From: Saprospiraceae bacterium
Lineage (GTDB): Bacteria > Bacteroidota > Bacteroidia > Chitinophagales > Saprospiraceae
Assembly: GCA_013001975.1 (NCBI GenBank)
Contig: JABDKX010000196.1
Location: 1 to 51,358, forward strand
DNA length: 51,358 bases
Reading direction: 5' to 3'
The notes under the pieces were generated by a model. It did no database searches and was not told the DNA's origin. It saw only the letters and a list, made by a program, of their open reading frames with translations. Position numbers and translations under genes: made by a program. Positions 8,936 to 17,163 of this stretch are shown one piece after another. Every line of letters starts with the position of its first letter. Positions within the stretch are counted from its first letter, which is position 1.

Positions 8936-9916
8936 ATGGCTCTTAATTGGGGAATTGTTGGCTTAGGAAAGATTGCAGGCAAGTTTGTCACAGATTTATC
9001 GCTTTTAAATGGACAACGCATTGTTGCTGTCGCCTCACGATCTCATGATAAAGCAAAGGAATTCCTTTCGACGCATAATCTTAATGGTAATGCATACGGA
9101 AGTTATCAAGCATTGTTTAATGACCCAAATGTTGACATTATTTATATAGCGACACCTCATCATCTCCATTGTCAATTGAGTATCCAGGCTATGGAGTGTG
9201 GCAAACATGTATTGTGCGAAAAACCTTTAGGTGTTAATCGATCAGAAGTAAAAAAAATCGTAGAAACGTCTCATCAGACTAAGCGGTTTATGATGGAAGC
9301 TTTATGGTCACGATTTAACCCTTCTATCATCAAGGTCAAATCATTAATAGATGCGGGTGAAATTGGAGAGGTTAGCTACATTAATGCTGATTTTTGTCAT
9401 CTAATGCTAAAGGATGAAAACAGCAGATTATTTAATCCTGAATTAGCAGGTGGTGCACTTTTAGATATCGGTATTTATCCTGTGTTTTTAGCGTATTTAA
9501 TACTTGGGATGCCACAAACGATCACAGCGAATGGTAACATGTTTAGAACAGGTGTTGATACGCAAACAAGCATGGCATTCAAGTATAAAAATGCAATGGC
9601 TACATTATTTTCTAGCTTTGAATCATTCTCAGATATGGTTGCTAAGATATATGGAACGAAGGGCAATATTTATATCAATAAGCGTTGGCATGAAGCAGAC
9701 GGGTTTGTTATTGAAAAGGACGGTGAAAAAAATATGACAGACTTGCCAATAGTAGGAAAGGGTTATACTTATGAGATTCAAGAATGTGATTATCAAATAG
9801 CAAAGGGTAATATTGAAAGCAATCTTTGGTCACATAAAAACAGTTTGGAATTGGTCAGTTTGTTGGATGAAATACGCAATCAGATTGGATTGGTATTTCC
9901 GTTCGAGAAGCAGTAA
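8936..9916 (+). CDS. Gfo/Idh/MocA-family NAD(P)-dependent oxidoreductase
   Basis: An N-terminal Rossmann fold begins GIVGLGKIAGKF (residues 6-17). The family EKP motif is at 95-97, where the Lys acts in catalysis. The C-terminal sheet domain contains the GGALLDIGIYP signature (about 172-182) with the usual Asp and Tyr in place of a catalytic His. That pattern is closest to trans-1,2-dihydrobenzene-1,2-diol dehydrogenase-like and xylose dehydrogenase-like members. It probably oxidises a sugar or diol. It sits 5 bases after the dienelactone hydrolase gene in one operon and converges on the thioredoxin-like gene with only 3 bases between the stops. Confidence 0.92.
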   Translation: MALNWGIVGLGKIAGKFVTDLSLLNGQRIVAVASRSHDKAKEFLSTHNLNGNAYGSYQALFNDPNVDIIYIATPHHLHCQLSIQAMECGKHVLCEKPLGVNRSEVKKIVETSHQTKRFMMEALWSRFNPSIIKVKSLIDAGEIGEVSYINADFCHLMLKDENSRLFNPELAGGALLDIGIYPVFLAYLILGMPQTITANGNMFRTGVDTQTSMAFKYKNAMATLFSSFESFSDMVAKIYGTKGNIYINKRWHEADGFVIEKDGEKNMTDLPIVGKGYTYEIQECDYQIAKGNIESNLWSHKNSLELVSLLDEIRNQIGLVFPFEKQ

Positions 9917-9919
9917 AGG

Positions 9920-11110
9920 TTAATCGCTTTTATCAATATATTCCTGTAAATAATCTAATATAGGCGTGTATTCTTCGCCTAAAATATCAGCAATATTTGT
10001 AGCGGTTTCAATACATTCATTGGTCTTTTGTATGTTACCCATTTTGTAATAAAGTAATGCCAACACATCGTACCTCCAGTAAGTCCCTTCTTCTAAGGAG
10101 GACTCGATTTTTTCAATTAAATTGTCATAATCTATTTCCTTTCGATGATATTTTTCTTTTAAAAGTATCCGAATGACGGAGGAGTAGAGTACACTTTCAT
10201 TGCTGGTTTCTGGATAATTTTCGATTAGTTTAATGGATGAACGTATTGAAGGCCCACGACCCCAAAGAAGATACTTTATTTTGACGAAATCTTGCATTTT
10301 TTCATAGCCTTCGATCTTATATCTTTTAAACCATCTCTTTAATGGTTTGTAATCAAACTTAGTTCTCCCACGCTTCTTTTTAAGTGATTTTAGGAATACA
10401 TGGAAGGCTATATTTTCTTTTAGCCGGATGCTGTCGAAAAGTAAAAAGAACGCTTTGTGATTCTTAGAAACGAATTTTAAATACTTTTTATCAAGTGTAA
10501 AATATTCATTAAGCAAAGCCATACAGGTGGGTTCGCCCCATTCTTTTTTATGTTTATCTAAATACTTTTTAGCAAGGTTTTTAGCCGTATACTCGTCTTT
10601 ATAAATTTTAATGGAATCTATAGCTTGCAAGATATTTGTATGGTCTAAAACACTAGCCAAAGAGTCGATATTTTGCTTTAAAAATCGATTTTGAGATCTG
10701 GTCCTGTGTATCAATTCGAGTAGGGAATTAGGGTCTTTATAACCGGATCCACGAATGATAGCATTGCCCCATTTATCCATCACCATTAAAGTTGGGAATA
10801 TGTGAACTTCATAATCTTTAGCGAAAGTTTTGTTTCTACCAGCATTCATAGAAAGACTGATATAATCATGATTTATTTCACTGATCACCAATGAATCTTT
10901 GAATGTTGTTTCTTCCATTTGTTGACATGGAATCGACCAAGAAGTATGTACATAAACAAAAATAAATTTGTCTTCTTGTTGAGCCTTTTTAAGACACTTG
11001 GTGAGCGATTTAGAAAATGCAATTTTATCCTTTGATGTGGCTTCATTTATACCAACAGCAAAAATGAAAAGTAAAGAATACAGGATAATATTTAGTTTGC
11101 TTTTTGGCAA
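9920..11110 (-). CDS. Exported thioredoxin-fold protein with an incomplete active site
   Basis: This is a 396-residue protein with an N-terminal signal or anchor segment (about 6-24) and a thioredoxin-like domain (about 30-140). The usual WCxxC is WSIPC here, so the first, nucleophilic Cys is Ser and only one Cys remains. The cis-Pro element IFPTLMV is retained. About 250 residues of charged, helical, repeat-like sequence follow. Such a protein could not do normal thiol exchange; it may be a binding or scaffold protein, or work through its single Cys. It is the last gene of the pfkA-cutA operon, 9 bases after cutA. Confidence 0.8.
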   Translation of the reverse strand: MPKSKLNIILYSLLFIFAVGINEATSKDKIAFSKSLTKCLKKAQQEDKFIFVYVHTSWSIPCQQMEETTFKDSLVISEINHDYISLSMNAGRNKTFAKDYEVHIFPTLMVMDKWGNAIIRGSGYKDPNSLLELIHRTRSQNRFLKQNIDSLASVLDHTNILQAIDSIKIYKDEYTAKNLAKKYLDKHKKEWGEPTCMALLNEYFTLDKKYLKFVSKNHKAFFLLFDSIRLKENIAFHVFLKSLKKKRGRTKFDYKPLKRWFKRYKIEGYEKMQDFVKIKYLLWGRGPSIRSSIKLIENYPETSNESVLYSSVIRILLKEKYHRKEIDYDNLIEKIESSLEEGTYWRYDVLALLYYKMGNIQKTNECIETATNIADILGEEYTPILDYLQEYIDKSD

Positions 11111-11119
11111 AGATTAACC

Positions 11120-11431
11120 TTAAGGGTTTGTAAGAAAAGAATCCATCCAAGCTTTGTATGCATTATTCACAACGACTTCTTCATTGGTAATCAATGGTAT
11201 TTCGTAAGGATGGTGGCTGTTGATATATTTTATAACTTGATTCTTCTTGTAGATGCTTGTTTTAAAGTAGGCGCCATATTCATCTTCTTCATGAAACTTG
11301 CCTTTCCAAATATATTGAGTATCCATTTTAAAGACATTAACGCAGGCTATTAAACCTTCTTCCAGCATAAGTTTACCAATTCGAAGTGCGGAATCTTTAG
11401 TGGGAAATGATGAATATATAACACAAATCAT
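11120..11431 (-). CDS. cutA: CutA-like divalent-cation tolerance protein
   Basis: This is a small protein of 103 residues with the CutA1 features: ACVNVF near residue 29, the YIWKGKFHEEDEY strand, and a C-terminal P-x-E-I-P-L-I element followed by Y-x-x-W. CutA forms stable ferredoxin-like trimers. It was named for copper tolerance, but its cellular role is still unclear. The gene lies 9 bases after pfkA and 9 bases before the thioredoxin-like gene, so all three form one operon. Confidence 0.93.
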   Translation of the reverse strand: MICVIYSSFPTKDSALRIGKLMLEEGLIACVNVFKMDTQYIWKGKFHEEDEYGAYFKTSIYKKNQVIKYINSHHPYEIPLITNEEVVVNNAYKAWMDSFLTNP

Positions 11432-11440
11432 AAGTCAATT

Positions 11441-12424
11441 TTATAAAGATAATATTTCTGACATTTTAATCATATCTGAATCTGGGTCCTTTCTCAAACT
11501 GATAGCATCTTTAAAAGGAGATAAAAGCAATTCGTTACTTACAATGCCCAGTGCCTTATCACTGGCTCCGTTCAATAAAGATTCCACCGCTTTGTAACCT
11601 AAATGGCTGGCCAAAACGCGATCATTAGCTGTAGGCGAACCGCCTCTCTGTAAGTGACCAATAATGGTTGCTTTTGCATCAATCTGAGGATACATTTCTT
11701 TTACCTTATTAGCCAATTCTTGAGCACCTCCATTTTTATTGCCTTCAGCAATAATGACCAAGTTAAATAATTTATTTCGCCTACTCGCTTTTTTTAAATT
11801 TTCAACAAAGTCCTCTAAATCCAAATCAACTTCAGGGATAAAAACAGCACTGGCTCCACTTCCAATGGCAGTATGTAAAGCAATATATCCACTATGACGG
11901 CCCATTACTTCAATAAAAAATAATCGGTTGTGAGAATCTGCGGTATCACGAATTTTATCAACAGCTTCAACTGCGGTATTTATGGCAGTATCAAAACCAA
12001 TGGTAAAATCAGTTCCAAAAATATCATTGTCAATCGTCCCTGGAATGCCTACAATTTTAATATCATGTTCCTGTCCAAAAATATGAGCACCCGTATATGT
12101 TCCATTGCCACCAATAACGACTAATCCATCAATATCATAAGCGTTCAATGTTTCAAATGCTTTCTTTCTACCTTCAACGGTTCTGAACGCTTCACTTCTT
12201 GCTGTTTTTAAGAATGTCCCTCCTCTGTGGATGATGTTGGCAACATTTCTTTTGTTCATCAATTCTATATCACCATTTATCAATCCATCATAGCCTCTAC
12301 TGATTCCATATACTTGTAAATCATAGTAACTGGCAGTTCTGACTACAGCTCTCACAGCAGCATTCATCCCAGGAGCATCACCTCCTGACGTTAAAACTGC
12401 TATTTTCTTTATATTTTCCGACAT
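11441..12424 (-). CDS. pfkA: 6-phosphofructokinase
   Basis: This is a glycolytic phosphofructokinase of 327 residues, the size of bacterial group A enzymes. Visible motifs are GGDAPGMNAAVR (nucleotide loop, about 14-25), PGTIDNDIFGTDFTIGFDTA (substrate site with the catalytic Asp), EVMGRHSG, and the late R-x-G-G-S-P. The segment that is normally GGDGS/T reads GGNGT, with Asn at residue 107. In E. coli the equivalent Asp103 helps bind Mg-nucleotide, so the change may affect phosphoryl-donor use. It is first in an operon with cutA and a thioredoxin-like gene. A weak -7-like TAACTTTA lies upstream. Confidence 0.95.
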   Translation of the reverse strand: MSENIKKIAVLTSGGDAPGMNAAVRAVVRTASYYDLQVYGISRGYDGLINGDIELMNKRNVANIIHRGGTFLKTARSEAFRTVEGRKKAFETLNAYDIDGLVVIGGNGTYTGAHIFGQEHDIKIVGIPGTIDNDIFGTDFTIGFDTAINTAVEAVDKIRDTADSHNRLFFIEVMGRHSGYIALHTAIGSGASAVFIPEVDLDLEDFVENLKKASRRNKLFNLVIIAEGNKNGGAQELANKVKEMYPQIDAKATIIGHLQRGGSPTANDRVLASHLGYKAVESLLNGASDKALGIVSNELLLSPFKDAISLRKDPDSDMIKMSEILSL

Positions 12425-12509
12425 TTAAACGTTTTAATCTTGTATAAACGGTAAAGTTACGCTTATAATAATAATTTATAAAATCCGCTCTCAGCTTATT
12501 GAAAATTCA

Positions 12510-12517
12510 TAATTTCG
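12510..12517 (+). promoter_or_regulatory. Candidate -7 box for the hydroxybutyryl-CoA dehydrogenase gene
   Basis: TAATTTCG differs from TAnnTTTG at one position and lies 8 bases before the first ATG at 12526. That spacing favours the second ATG at 12535 as the translated start. Confidence 0.3.
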
Positions 12518-12525
12518 CCACATAA

Positions 12526-13422
12526 ATGATAGGAATGAAAAAAGTAGCAATTATTGGTGCAGGAACAATGGGAAATGGAATAGCTCATGTCTTTGCCATG
12601 AATGGATATAAAGTTTCTTTGGTTGATGTTTCTTCTGAACGCCTTGAACAAGCGATGGAAACAATCGACAAGAATTTGTGGCGAATGGTAGCTAAAGAAA
12701 AGATCGATGAAAAAGTGAAAACAGAAGCCATCGAAAACATAGATACTTTTACTGAAATATCTGAAGCGGTATCTGATGTTGATTTGATTGTCGAAGCAGC
12801 TACCGAAAACCTAGATCTCAAATTATCTATATTCAAGCAAATGGATAAGTTCAGCAAGGACGATTGTATTTTAGCAAGTAACACCTCATCTATTTCTATC
12901 ACTAAAATTGCAAGCGTAACAGAACATCCTGAAAATGTAATCGGCATGCATTTCATGAACCCTGTTCCAGTCATGAAATTGGTTGAAGTAATCAAAGGAT
13001 ATCATACAAGTGATGCAGTGACAAAAACGATTATGCAGCTCTCCAAAGATCTCAGTAAAGTACCCACTGAGGTTAATGATTATCCTGGGTTTGTTGCCAA
13101 TAGAATATTAATGCCCATGATAAATGAAGCCATTTATACTTTATTTGAAGGCGTGGCTGGCGTTGAAGAAATTGACACCGTCATGAAGTTGGGAATGGCT
13201 CATCCGATGGGTCCTCTACAATTGGCAGACTTTATAGGTTTGGATGTTTGTCTCGCTATTTTAAATGTATTACACGAAGGGTTAGGAAATCCAAAATACG
13301 CGCCATGTCCTCTTCTTGTAAATATGGTCACTGCTAAAAATTTAGGAAGAAAATCAGGTGAAGGATTTTATAAGTACTCGGAAGGATCTAAAGACATGGT
13401 TGTTTCGCCTTCGTTTGCTTAA
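12526..13422 (+). CDS. 3-hydroxybutyryl-CoA dehydrogenase
   Basis: This is an NAD(P)-dependent 3-hydroxyacyl-CoA dehydrogenase of 298 residues. The Rossmann motif VAIIGAGTMGNGIAHVFA opens the protein. The catalytic Ser region is ASNTSSISIT (about 125-134), and the catalytic His lies in GMHFMNPVPVMKLVEV. The C-terminal helical domain has FVANRILMPMINEA and ends with GRKSGEGFYKY, typical of short single-function enzymes. It acts in butyrate metabolism or fatty-acid oxidation. ATG at 12526 and ATG at 12535 are both possible starts; the latter places the Rossmann strand right at the N-terminus. It is monocistronic. Confidence 0.93.
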   Translation: MIGMKKVAIIGAGTMGNGIAHVFAMNGYKVSLVDVSSERLEQAMETIDKNLWRMVAKEKIDEKVKTEAIENIDTFTEISEAVSDVDLIVEAATENLDLKLSIFKQMDKFSKDDCILASNTSSISITKIASVTEHPENVIGMHFMNPVPVMKLVEVIKGYHTSDAVTKTIMQLSKDLSKVPTEVNDYPGFVANRILMPMINEAIYTLFEGVAGVEEIDTVMKLGMAHPMGPLQLADFIGLDVCLAILNVLHEGLGNPKYAPCPLLVNMVTAKNLGRKSGEGFYKYSEGSKDMVVSPSFA

Positions 13423-13471
13423 TAGATATTTATTTTTATTTAAAAAGTGGGAATTATTCTGATTAGAGTCT

Positions 13472-13885
13472 CTACTCATCAAACCAATCATCCAAAAAAA
13501 TCTCTGCTTTAAATTCATCGATTTCTCGGCGTTCTCTTTTGGTTGGTCGGCCCATGCCTTTTTCTCTTCTTTCTGCAGGCGCTTTTCCGATAAACCAATT
13601 TTTAAACTTATTGAGTTCGTCTAATGGTGTTAGGTTTTCGTAACAAGGCGCTGCTAAGGTTGCCGAGACACGTTTAGGAATCAACTCTTTAATAAGAAAA
13701 GTCAACTCGAATCCATCCTTTTTGACGTGGATAATATTGTCTGTTGAAATGAGAGACGATGCTTTTAGTTTTTGATCATCGATTTTTATGGCGCCTTTCT
13801 TACAAGCATTGGTCGCTTTTGTTCGTGACTTAAAAATACGAACATTCCAAAGCCACTTATCGATACGCATTTTATCAGTCGGCAT
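13472..13885 (-). CDS. hslR: S4-domain RNA-binding protein, Hsp15 family
   Basis: This 137-residue protein opens with an S4 RNA-binding domain (RIDKWLWNVRIFKSRTKATN). It ends with the basic signature GRPTKRERREI, which characterises Hsp15 (HslR). In E. coli, Hsp15 binds free 50S subunits that carry a nascent chain and helps ribosome recycling after heat stress. The start overlaps the 3' end of the polyphosphate kinase gene by 11 bases, implying translational coupling. It is the last gene of the DUF58-PPK2-hslR operon. Confidence 0.9.
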   Translation of the reverse strand: MPTDKMRIDKWLWNVRIFKSRTKATNACKKGAIKIDDQKLKASSLISTDNIIHVKKDGFELTFLIKELIPKRVSATLAAPCYENLTPLDELNKFKNWFIGKAPAERREKGMGRPTKRERREIDEFKAEIFLDDWFDE

Positions 13886-14648
13886 TTTTATAATCGAAGT
13901 TAGGGGCTGCTTTTAAAATAGGGTATTCCATATTGAGTGACTCTAATTTTTCCAATACTTTTTGAGCAACAAAATAATTACGATACCACCTTTGATCAGC
14001 AGGGACTGGAATCCACGGAATCTTACTTTTGTTCAATACATTTTCATAAGCATCCATGTACTTGGACCATAATTTTCTTTGTTCCCAATCACCATCATTA
14101 TGCTTATAATTTTTTTCTGGAATCTCAATACGTTCTATCAATTTTTCCTTTTGTCTTTCATATGAAAGATTTAAGAAAAACTTCATGACAATCGTATCAT
14201 TATCTTTTTCTAGCAATTCTTCGAAAGCATTGATGGCATTTATTCTCATGTCAACACGTTCTTCATCTATCCAATTATGAACACGTTGAATCAAAACATC
14301 TTCATAATGAGAACGCACAAATATTTTTATCTCTCCTTTGGCCGGTGTTTGCTTGTGACATCTCCATAAAAAGTCATGGGCAAATTCTTCATCTGTAGGC
14401 TTTTTAAAAGAATAAGCACTCACCATAGTTGGACTTACTTTACTGAACACATTTCTTGAGACGCCATCTTTACCACTGGAATCCATACCTTGTAAAACAA
14501 CCAAAAGACTGTGTTTTTTATTGGCATACATCTTTGTTGCCAACTCTTTAATTTTATCAGCTAATTTGGCGACTTCTTTCTTTATTACTTTCTTTTCTAC
14601 ATCTTTTGGAGCGCGAGTTGGCAGATCGCTTAATTTTATTTTAGACAT
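13875..14648 (-). CDS. Polyphosphate kinase 2 family protein
   Basis: This is a PPK2-type P-loop kinase of 257 residues. Walker A is GMDSSGKDG (about 54-62). The lid region has WRCHKQTPAKG, and the Walker B region reads FVRSHYEDVL, where most relatives have FNRSHYEDVL. PPK2 enzymes transfer phosphate between polyphosphate and nucleoside mono- or diphosphates. The single-domain length and HYED pattern fit the short one-domain classes; the exact class cannot be fixed by eye. It follows the DUF58 gene by 16 bases and overlaps hslR by 11 bases. Confidence 0.92.
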   Translation of the reverse strand: MSKIKLSDLPTRAPKDVEKKVIKKEVAKLADKIKELATKMYANKKHSLLVVLQGMDSSGKDGVSRNVFSKVSPTMVSAYSFKKPTDEEFAHDFLWRCHKQTPAKGEIKIFVRSHYEDVLIQRVHNWIDEERVDMRINAINAFEELLEKDNDTIVMKFFLNLSYERQKEKLIERIEIPEKNYKHNDGDWEQRKLWSKYMDAYENVLNKSKIPWIPVPADQRWYRNYFVAQKVLEKLESLNMEYPILKAAPNFDYKNAD

Positions 14649-14664
14649 TTGAGTGGATTAAGTT

Positions 14665-15591
14665 TTAGATGTTCATTTTCTTTCTTTTCACTAAGTAGGC
14701 TTCAAGAATTGGCGTAAATCCCTCTCGAATATTAGTGTCGATAAAGTCAATTCTATATTGCAGACATTTCATTTTAAGTTCTTTTTTAAAGCTTGCCACT
14801 TTTTCTTGATAATATTCTCTGACCTGATTACTCTGAAGTTTAATGCGCTCACCAGACTCCATGTCGATAAATTCGTGAGGTCGATTATCAAACTCAAAAT
14901 TTTCTTCCAAGTGATGGTCGGTTACATGAAAGAGAATAACTTCATGTTTATTATATTTTAAGTGCTGGAGTGCCGAGAATAAACTATCAGTATCATCGGT
15001 GTTATCAAACATATCACTGAAAATAATGACCAAAGATCTTTTATGAATGCTGTCAGCGATTTGATGTAATGTATCTACAACACTTGTTTTTTTATTGTCA
15101 ACTTCATCGTCGATTAGCTGGTCGAGATAAGATAATAATAACCTGTAGTGTGATGTACTAGATTTTGCTTTCGTGTGAATGTTGACTGTTTCATCAAACA
15201 AACTCAAGCCGTAGGCATCTCTTTGTCTTTTTAAAAGATTCATCAAGGATGCGGCTGCCAATGCACTGTATTGCAATTTGTTTAATTCGTTTCCAGATCT
15301 TTTCTTAGGAAAGTACATCGATGAAGAGGTATCGATTACAATTTGTGCTCGTAAGTTTGTTTCCTCTTCAAACTTTTTAACGAACATTTTGTCCGTTCTA
15401 GCGTAAACTTTCCAATCGATGTTCTTCGTAGCTTCTCCTGGATTATAAATACGGTGTTCAGCAAATTCGACTGAAAAACCATGGAATGGACTTTTATGTA
15501 AGCCAATTATGAATCCTTCAACCACTTGTTTGGCAAGCAGCTCTAAATTTTCAATTTGCTTAAGATCAAAGTTTTCAAAAAATCCTGCCAT
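14665..15591 (-). CDS. DUF58-domain protein (von Willebrand A-like)
   Basis: This is a 308-residue DUF58 protein. The DUF58 core FAEHRIYNPGEATKNIDWKV lies at about 44-63. It is followed by a VWA-like domain with the metal-site motif DTSSSM (about 87-92). It has no membrane helices. DUF58 proteins usually neighbour a MoxR-type AAA ATPase and act with it in metal-centre or envelope maturation. No MoxR gene is beside this copy, so its partner must lie elsewhere. It is first in an operon with PPK2 and hslR. Confidence 0.9.
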   Translation of the reverse strand: MAGFFENFDLKQIENLELLAKQVVEGFIIGLHKSPFHGFSVEFAEHRIYNPGEATKNIDWKVYARTDKMFVKKFEEETNLRAQIVIDTSSSMYFPKKRSGNELNKLQYSALAAASLMNLLKRQRDAYGLSLFDETVNIHTKAKSSTSHYRLLLSYLDQLIDDEVDNKKTSVVDTLHQIADSIHKRSLVIIFSDMFDNTDDTDSLFSALQHLKYNKHEVILFHVTDHHLEENFEFDNRPHEFIDMESGERIKLQSNQVREYYQEKVASFKKELKMKCLQYRIDFIDTNIREGFTPILEAYLVKRKKMNI

Positions 15592-15618
15592 GTATTCGAC
15601 TAAATATATTTATAATTG

Positions 15619-15650
15619 AAAAAGCCCCTAGTCTAAACGTCTAAGGGCCT
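15619..15650 (-). terminator. Rho-independent terminator after trxA
   Basis: On the minus strand AGGCCCTTAG pairs with CTAGGGGCTT (10 bp with two G-T wobbles) and is followed by a run of T. It separates trxA from the DUF58 operon. Confidence 0.8.
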
Positions 15651-15677
15651 GTAATATCTTATTTTTTTAAGCTTTAT

Positions 15678-15995
15678 TTACATGTGAGCAGCCATTTTTT
15701 GCTCTAGAACAGCTTTAGTTGTCGCTCCTACATGTTTTTCAACTACTTCACCATTTTTTATTAGTAAAATAGTTGGGATGCTTCTAACGCCATATTTCAT
15801 TGAAACACCTGAGTGGTGGTCAACATTAACTTTGCCTATAACAGCTTTTCCGTCATATTCTTTTGCTAAATCGTCGATAATTGGAGATACCATTCTGCAA
15901 GGACCACACCATTCAGCCCAAAAGTCAACGACTACTAATTTGTCAGTTTCTAAAGCCGCTTCTTGAAAGTTTGCATCAGTAAATTCAAATGCCAT
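15678..15995 (-). CDS. trxA: Thioredoxin
   Basis: This is a classical cytoplasmic thioredoxin of 105 residues. The active site is WCGPC with Cys30 and Cys33, preceded by VVDFWAEW. The cis-Pro loop is SIPTILLI and the C-terminal helix is complete. It serves as a general dithiol donor, for example to ribonucleotide reductase and peroxiredoxins. It is monocistronic with its own promoter and terminator and is divergent from the DUF3810 gene. Confidence 0.97.
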   Translation of the reverse strand: MAFEFTDANFQEAALETDKLVVVDFWAEWCGPCRMVSPIIDDLAKEYDGKAVIGKVNVDHHSGVSMKYGVRSIPTILLIKNGEVVEKHVGATTKAVLEQKMAAHM

Positions 15996-16088
15996 ATTGT
16001 ATTGTTTTAATTTCTAATTTAAATAATGTGTAATATATTTATGTATATCATCAATCTGCTAACAGAGAGAGATATTAAAAAGTTCTCA

Positions 16089-16096
16089 CAAATGTA
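16089..16096 (-). promoter_or_regulatory. Candidate -7 box for trxA
   Basis: The minus strand reads TACATTTG, an exact TAnnTTTG match, 94 bases before the trxA start. It lies only 6 bases from the GTG start of the divergent DUF3810 gene. Confidence 0.5.
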
Positions 16097-16101
16097 CAAA
16101 T

Positions 16102-17163
16102 GTGAATTGGAATAGAATAAAAGTCGGGGGTATAACATTAGGAATCGTTTTAATATTTAACTGGATTTTTTCTAAATCGCCGATAATTTTTGATTATTTG
16201 TACTTCAAATCTATATTTCAAGCATTCCGAGGCCTTCACGACTTTACTTTGGGCTTTCTACCAATTCCTTCACTTTACATAATTGCCCCTGTTTTTATAG
16301 GCTATTTTTTCTATAAAAAGAAAGATTTTAAATATTGGATATTAGAGTCCATCGGTGCATGTTTGATCTGGATCGTTGTCTTTTTCTATATTACCTGGGG
16401 ATTTAATTATCAGCAGCCACACATTGGGAAAATGCTCAATCTGCCATCTGTAAAAGTTGACAGTGTCTATATATCCCAAACTTTTCGCGACCAAACGAAG
16501 ATATTGGATTCAATGCTTACAAATTTGACGATTGAAGCTCCTACTGATATTATCAAATTAGAAAATGAAACCCGTATTCTTCAAGAAGACCTTCTGACAA
16601 AATGGAAGATTCCAACCATCGGAAGAGTGCGTGTCCGATCCTTGTTTGGCGGAAGCCTATTGCATATAAGAACATCTGGTATTTATATTCCGCATGCATT
16701 TGAAGGTCATTTGGACAGTGGCATTTATCCGTTGCAATATCCTTTTACTCTCGCTCATGAAATGGCGCACGGATATGGATTTACCGATGAGAGTGTTTGT
16801 AATTTCGTTTCTTATCTAACTTGCCTAAAATCTTCAAATCCAACAGTCAGATTCAGCGCGGAGTTGGCTTATTGGCGATATCTTGTAGGATATTATAAAT
16901 ATTTTCACAGGGAAGTTTGGAAGGAAGAGTATCAGAATTTAAATCCTAAATTGAAATACCATTTGGATGAAATATCTAATCATGTAGAACGATATAAAGA
17001 TTGGATGCCTAAATACCGAGATGTTATTTATGATAAATATTTGAAATCACACGGTGTGAAAGCTGGCATTCGAAGTTACAACCAAATGATATTATTAATT
17101 GCAGCTTATCGCCAAATGGAGGACACTACTTCTGTCTCAACTGAGGGTGATAATCACCAGTAA
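16102..17163 (+). CDS. DUF3810 membrane protein with a zinc-protease-like HExxH motif
   Basis: This 353-residue protein has about three N-terminal membrane segments (about 8-25, 52-70, 80-102). The extracytoplasmic part contains AHEMAHGYGFTDE, an HExxH zinc-site motif with a downstream Glu. The rest is helical with many aromatic residues (AELAYWRYLVGYYKYF). This layout is DUF3810, a Bacteroidota/Firmicutes family thought to be membrane metalloproteases; activity is inferred from the motif. The start is GTG at 16102, which puts the first helix right after a short N-terminus. Its 3' end overlaps the convergent wbpB gene by 38 bases. Confidence 0.9.
   Translation: MNWNRIKVGGITLGIVLIFNWIFSKSPIIFDYLYFKSIFQAFRGLHDFTLGFLPIPSLYIIAPVFIGYFFYKKKDFKYWILESIGACLIWIVVFFYITWGFNYQQPHIGKMLNLPSVKVDSVYISQTFRDQTKILDSMLTNLTIEAPTDIIKLENETRILQEDLLTKWKIPTIGRVRVRSLFGGSLLHIRTSGIYIPHAFEGHLDSGIYPLQYPFTLAHEMAHGYGFTDESVCNFVSYLTCLKSSNPTVRFSAELAYWRYLVGYYKYFHREVWKEEYQNLNPKLKYHLDEISNHVERYKDWMPKYRDVIYDKYLKSHGVKAGIRSYNQMILLIAAYRQMEDTTSVSTEGDNHQ

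Noticed and set aside
11120-11431. Plus-strand start at 11400 of a 65-codon frame near cutA and pfkA
   Set aside because: It is antisense to the cutA start and pfkA end, without motifs.
12585-12995. Minus-strand frame of 136 codons inside the hydroxybutyryl-CoA dehydrogenase gene
   Set aside because: It is antisense to well-conserved motifs of a real gene; the translation is Ser/Ile-rich low-complexity sequence typical of shadow frames.
16635-16800. DUF3810 gene as a disrupted protease
   Set aside because: The frame is intact over 353 residues and the HEMAHGYGFTDE motif is complete.
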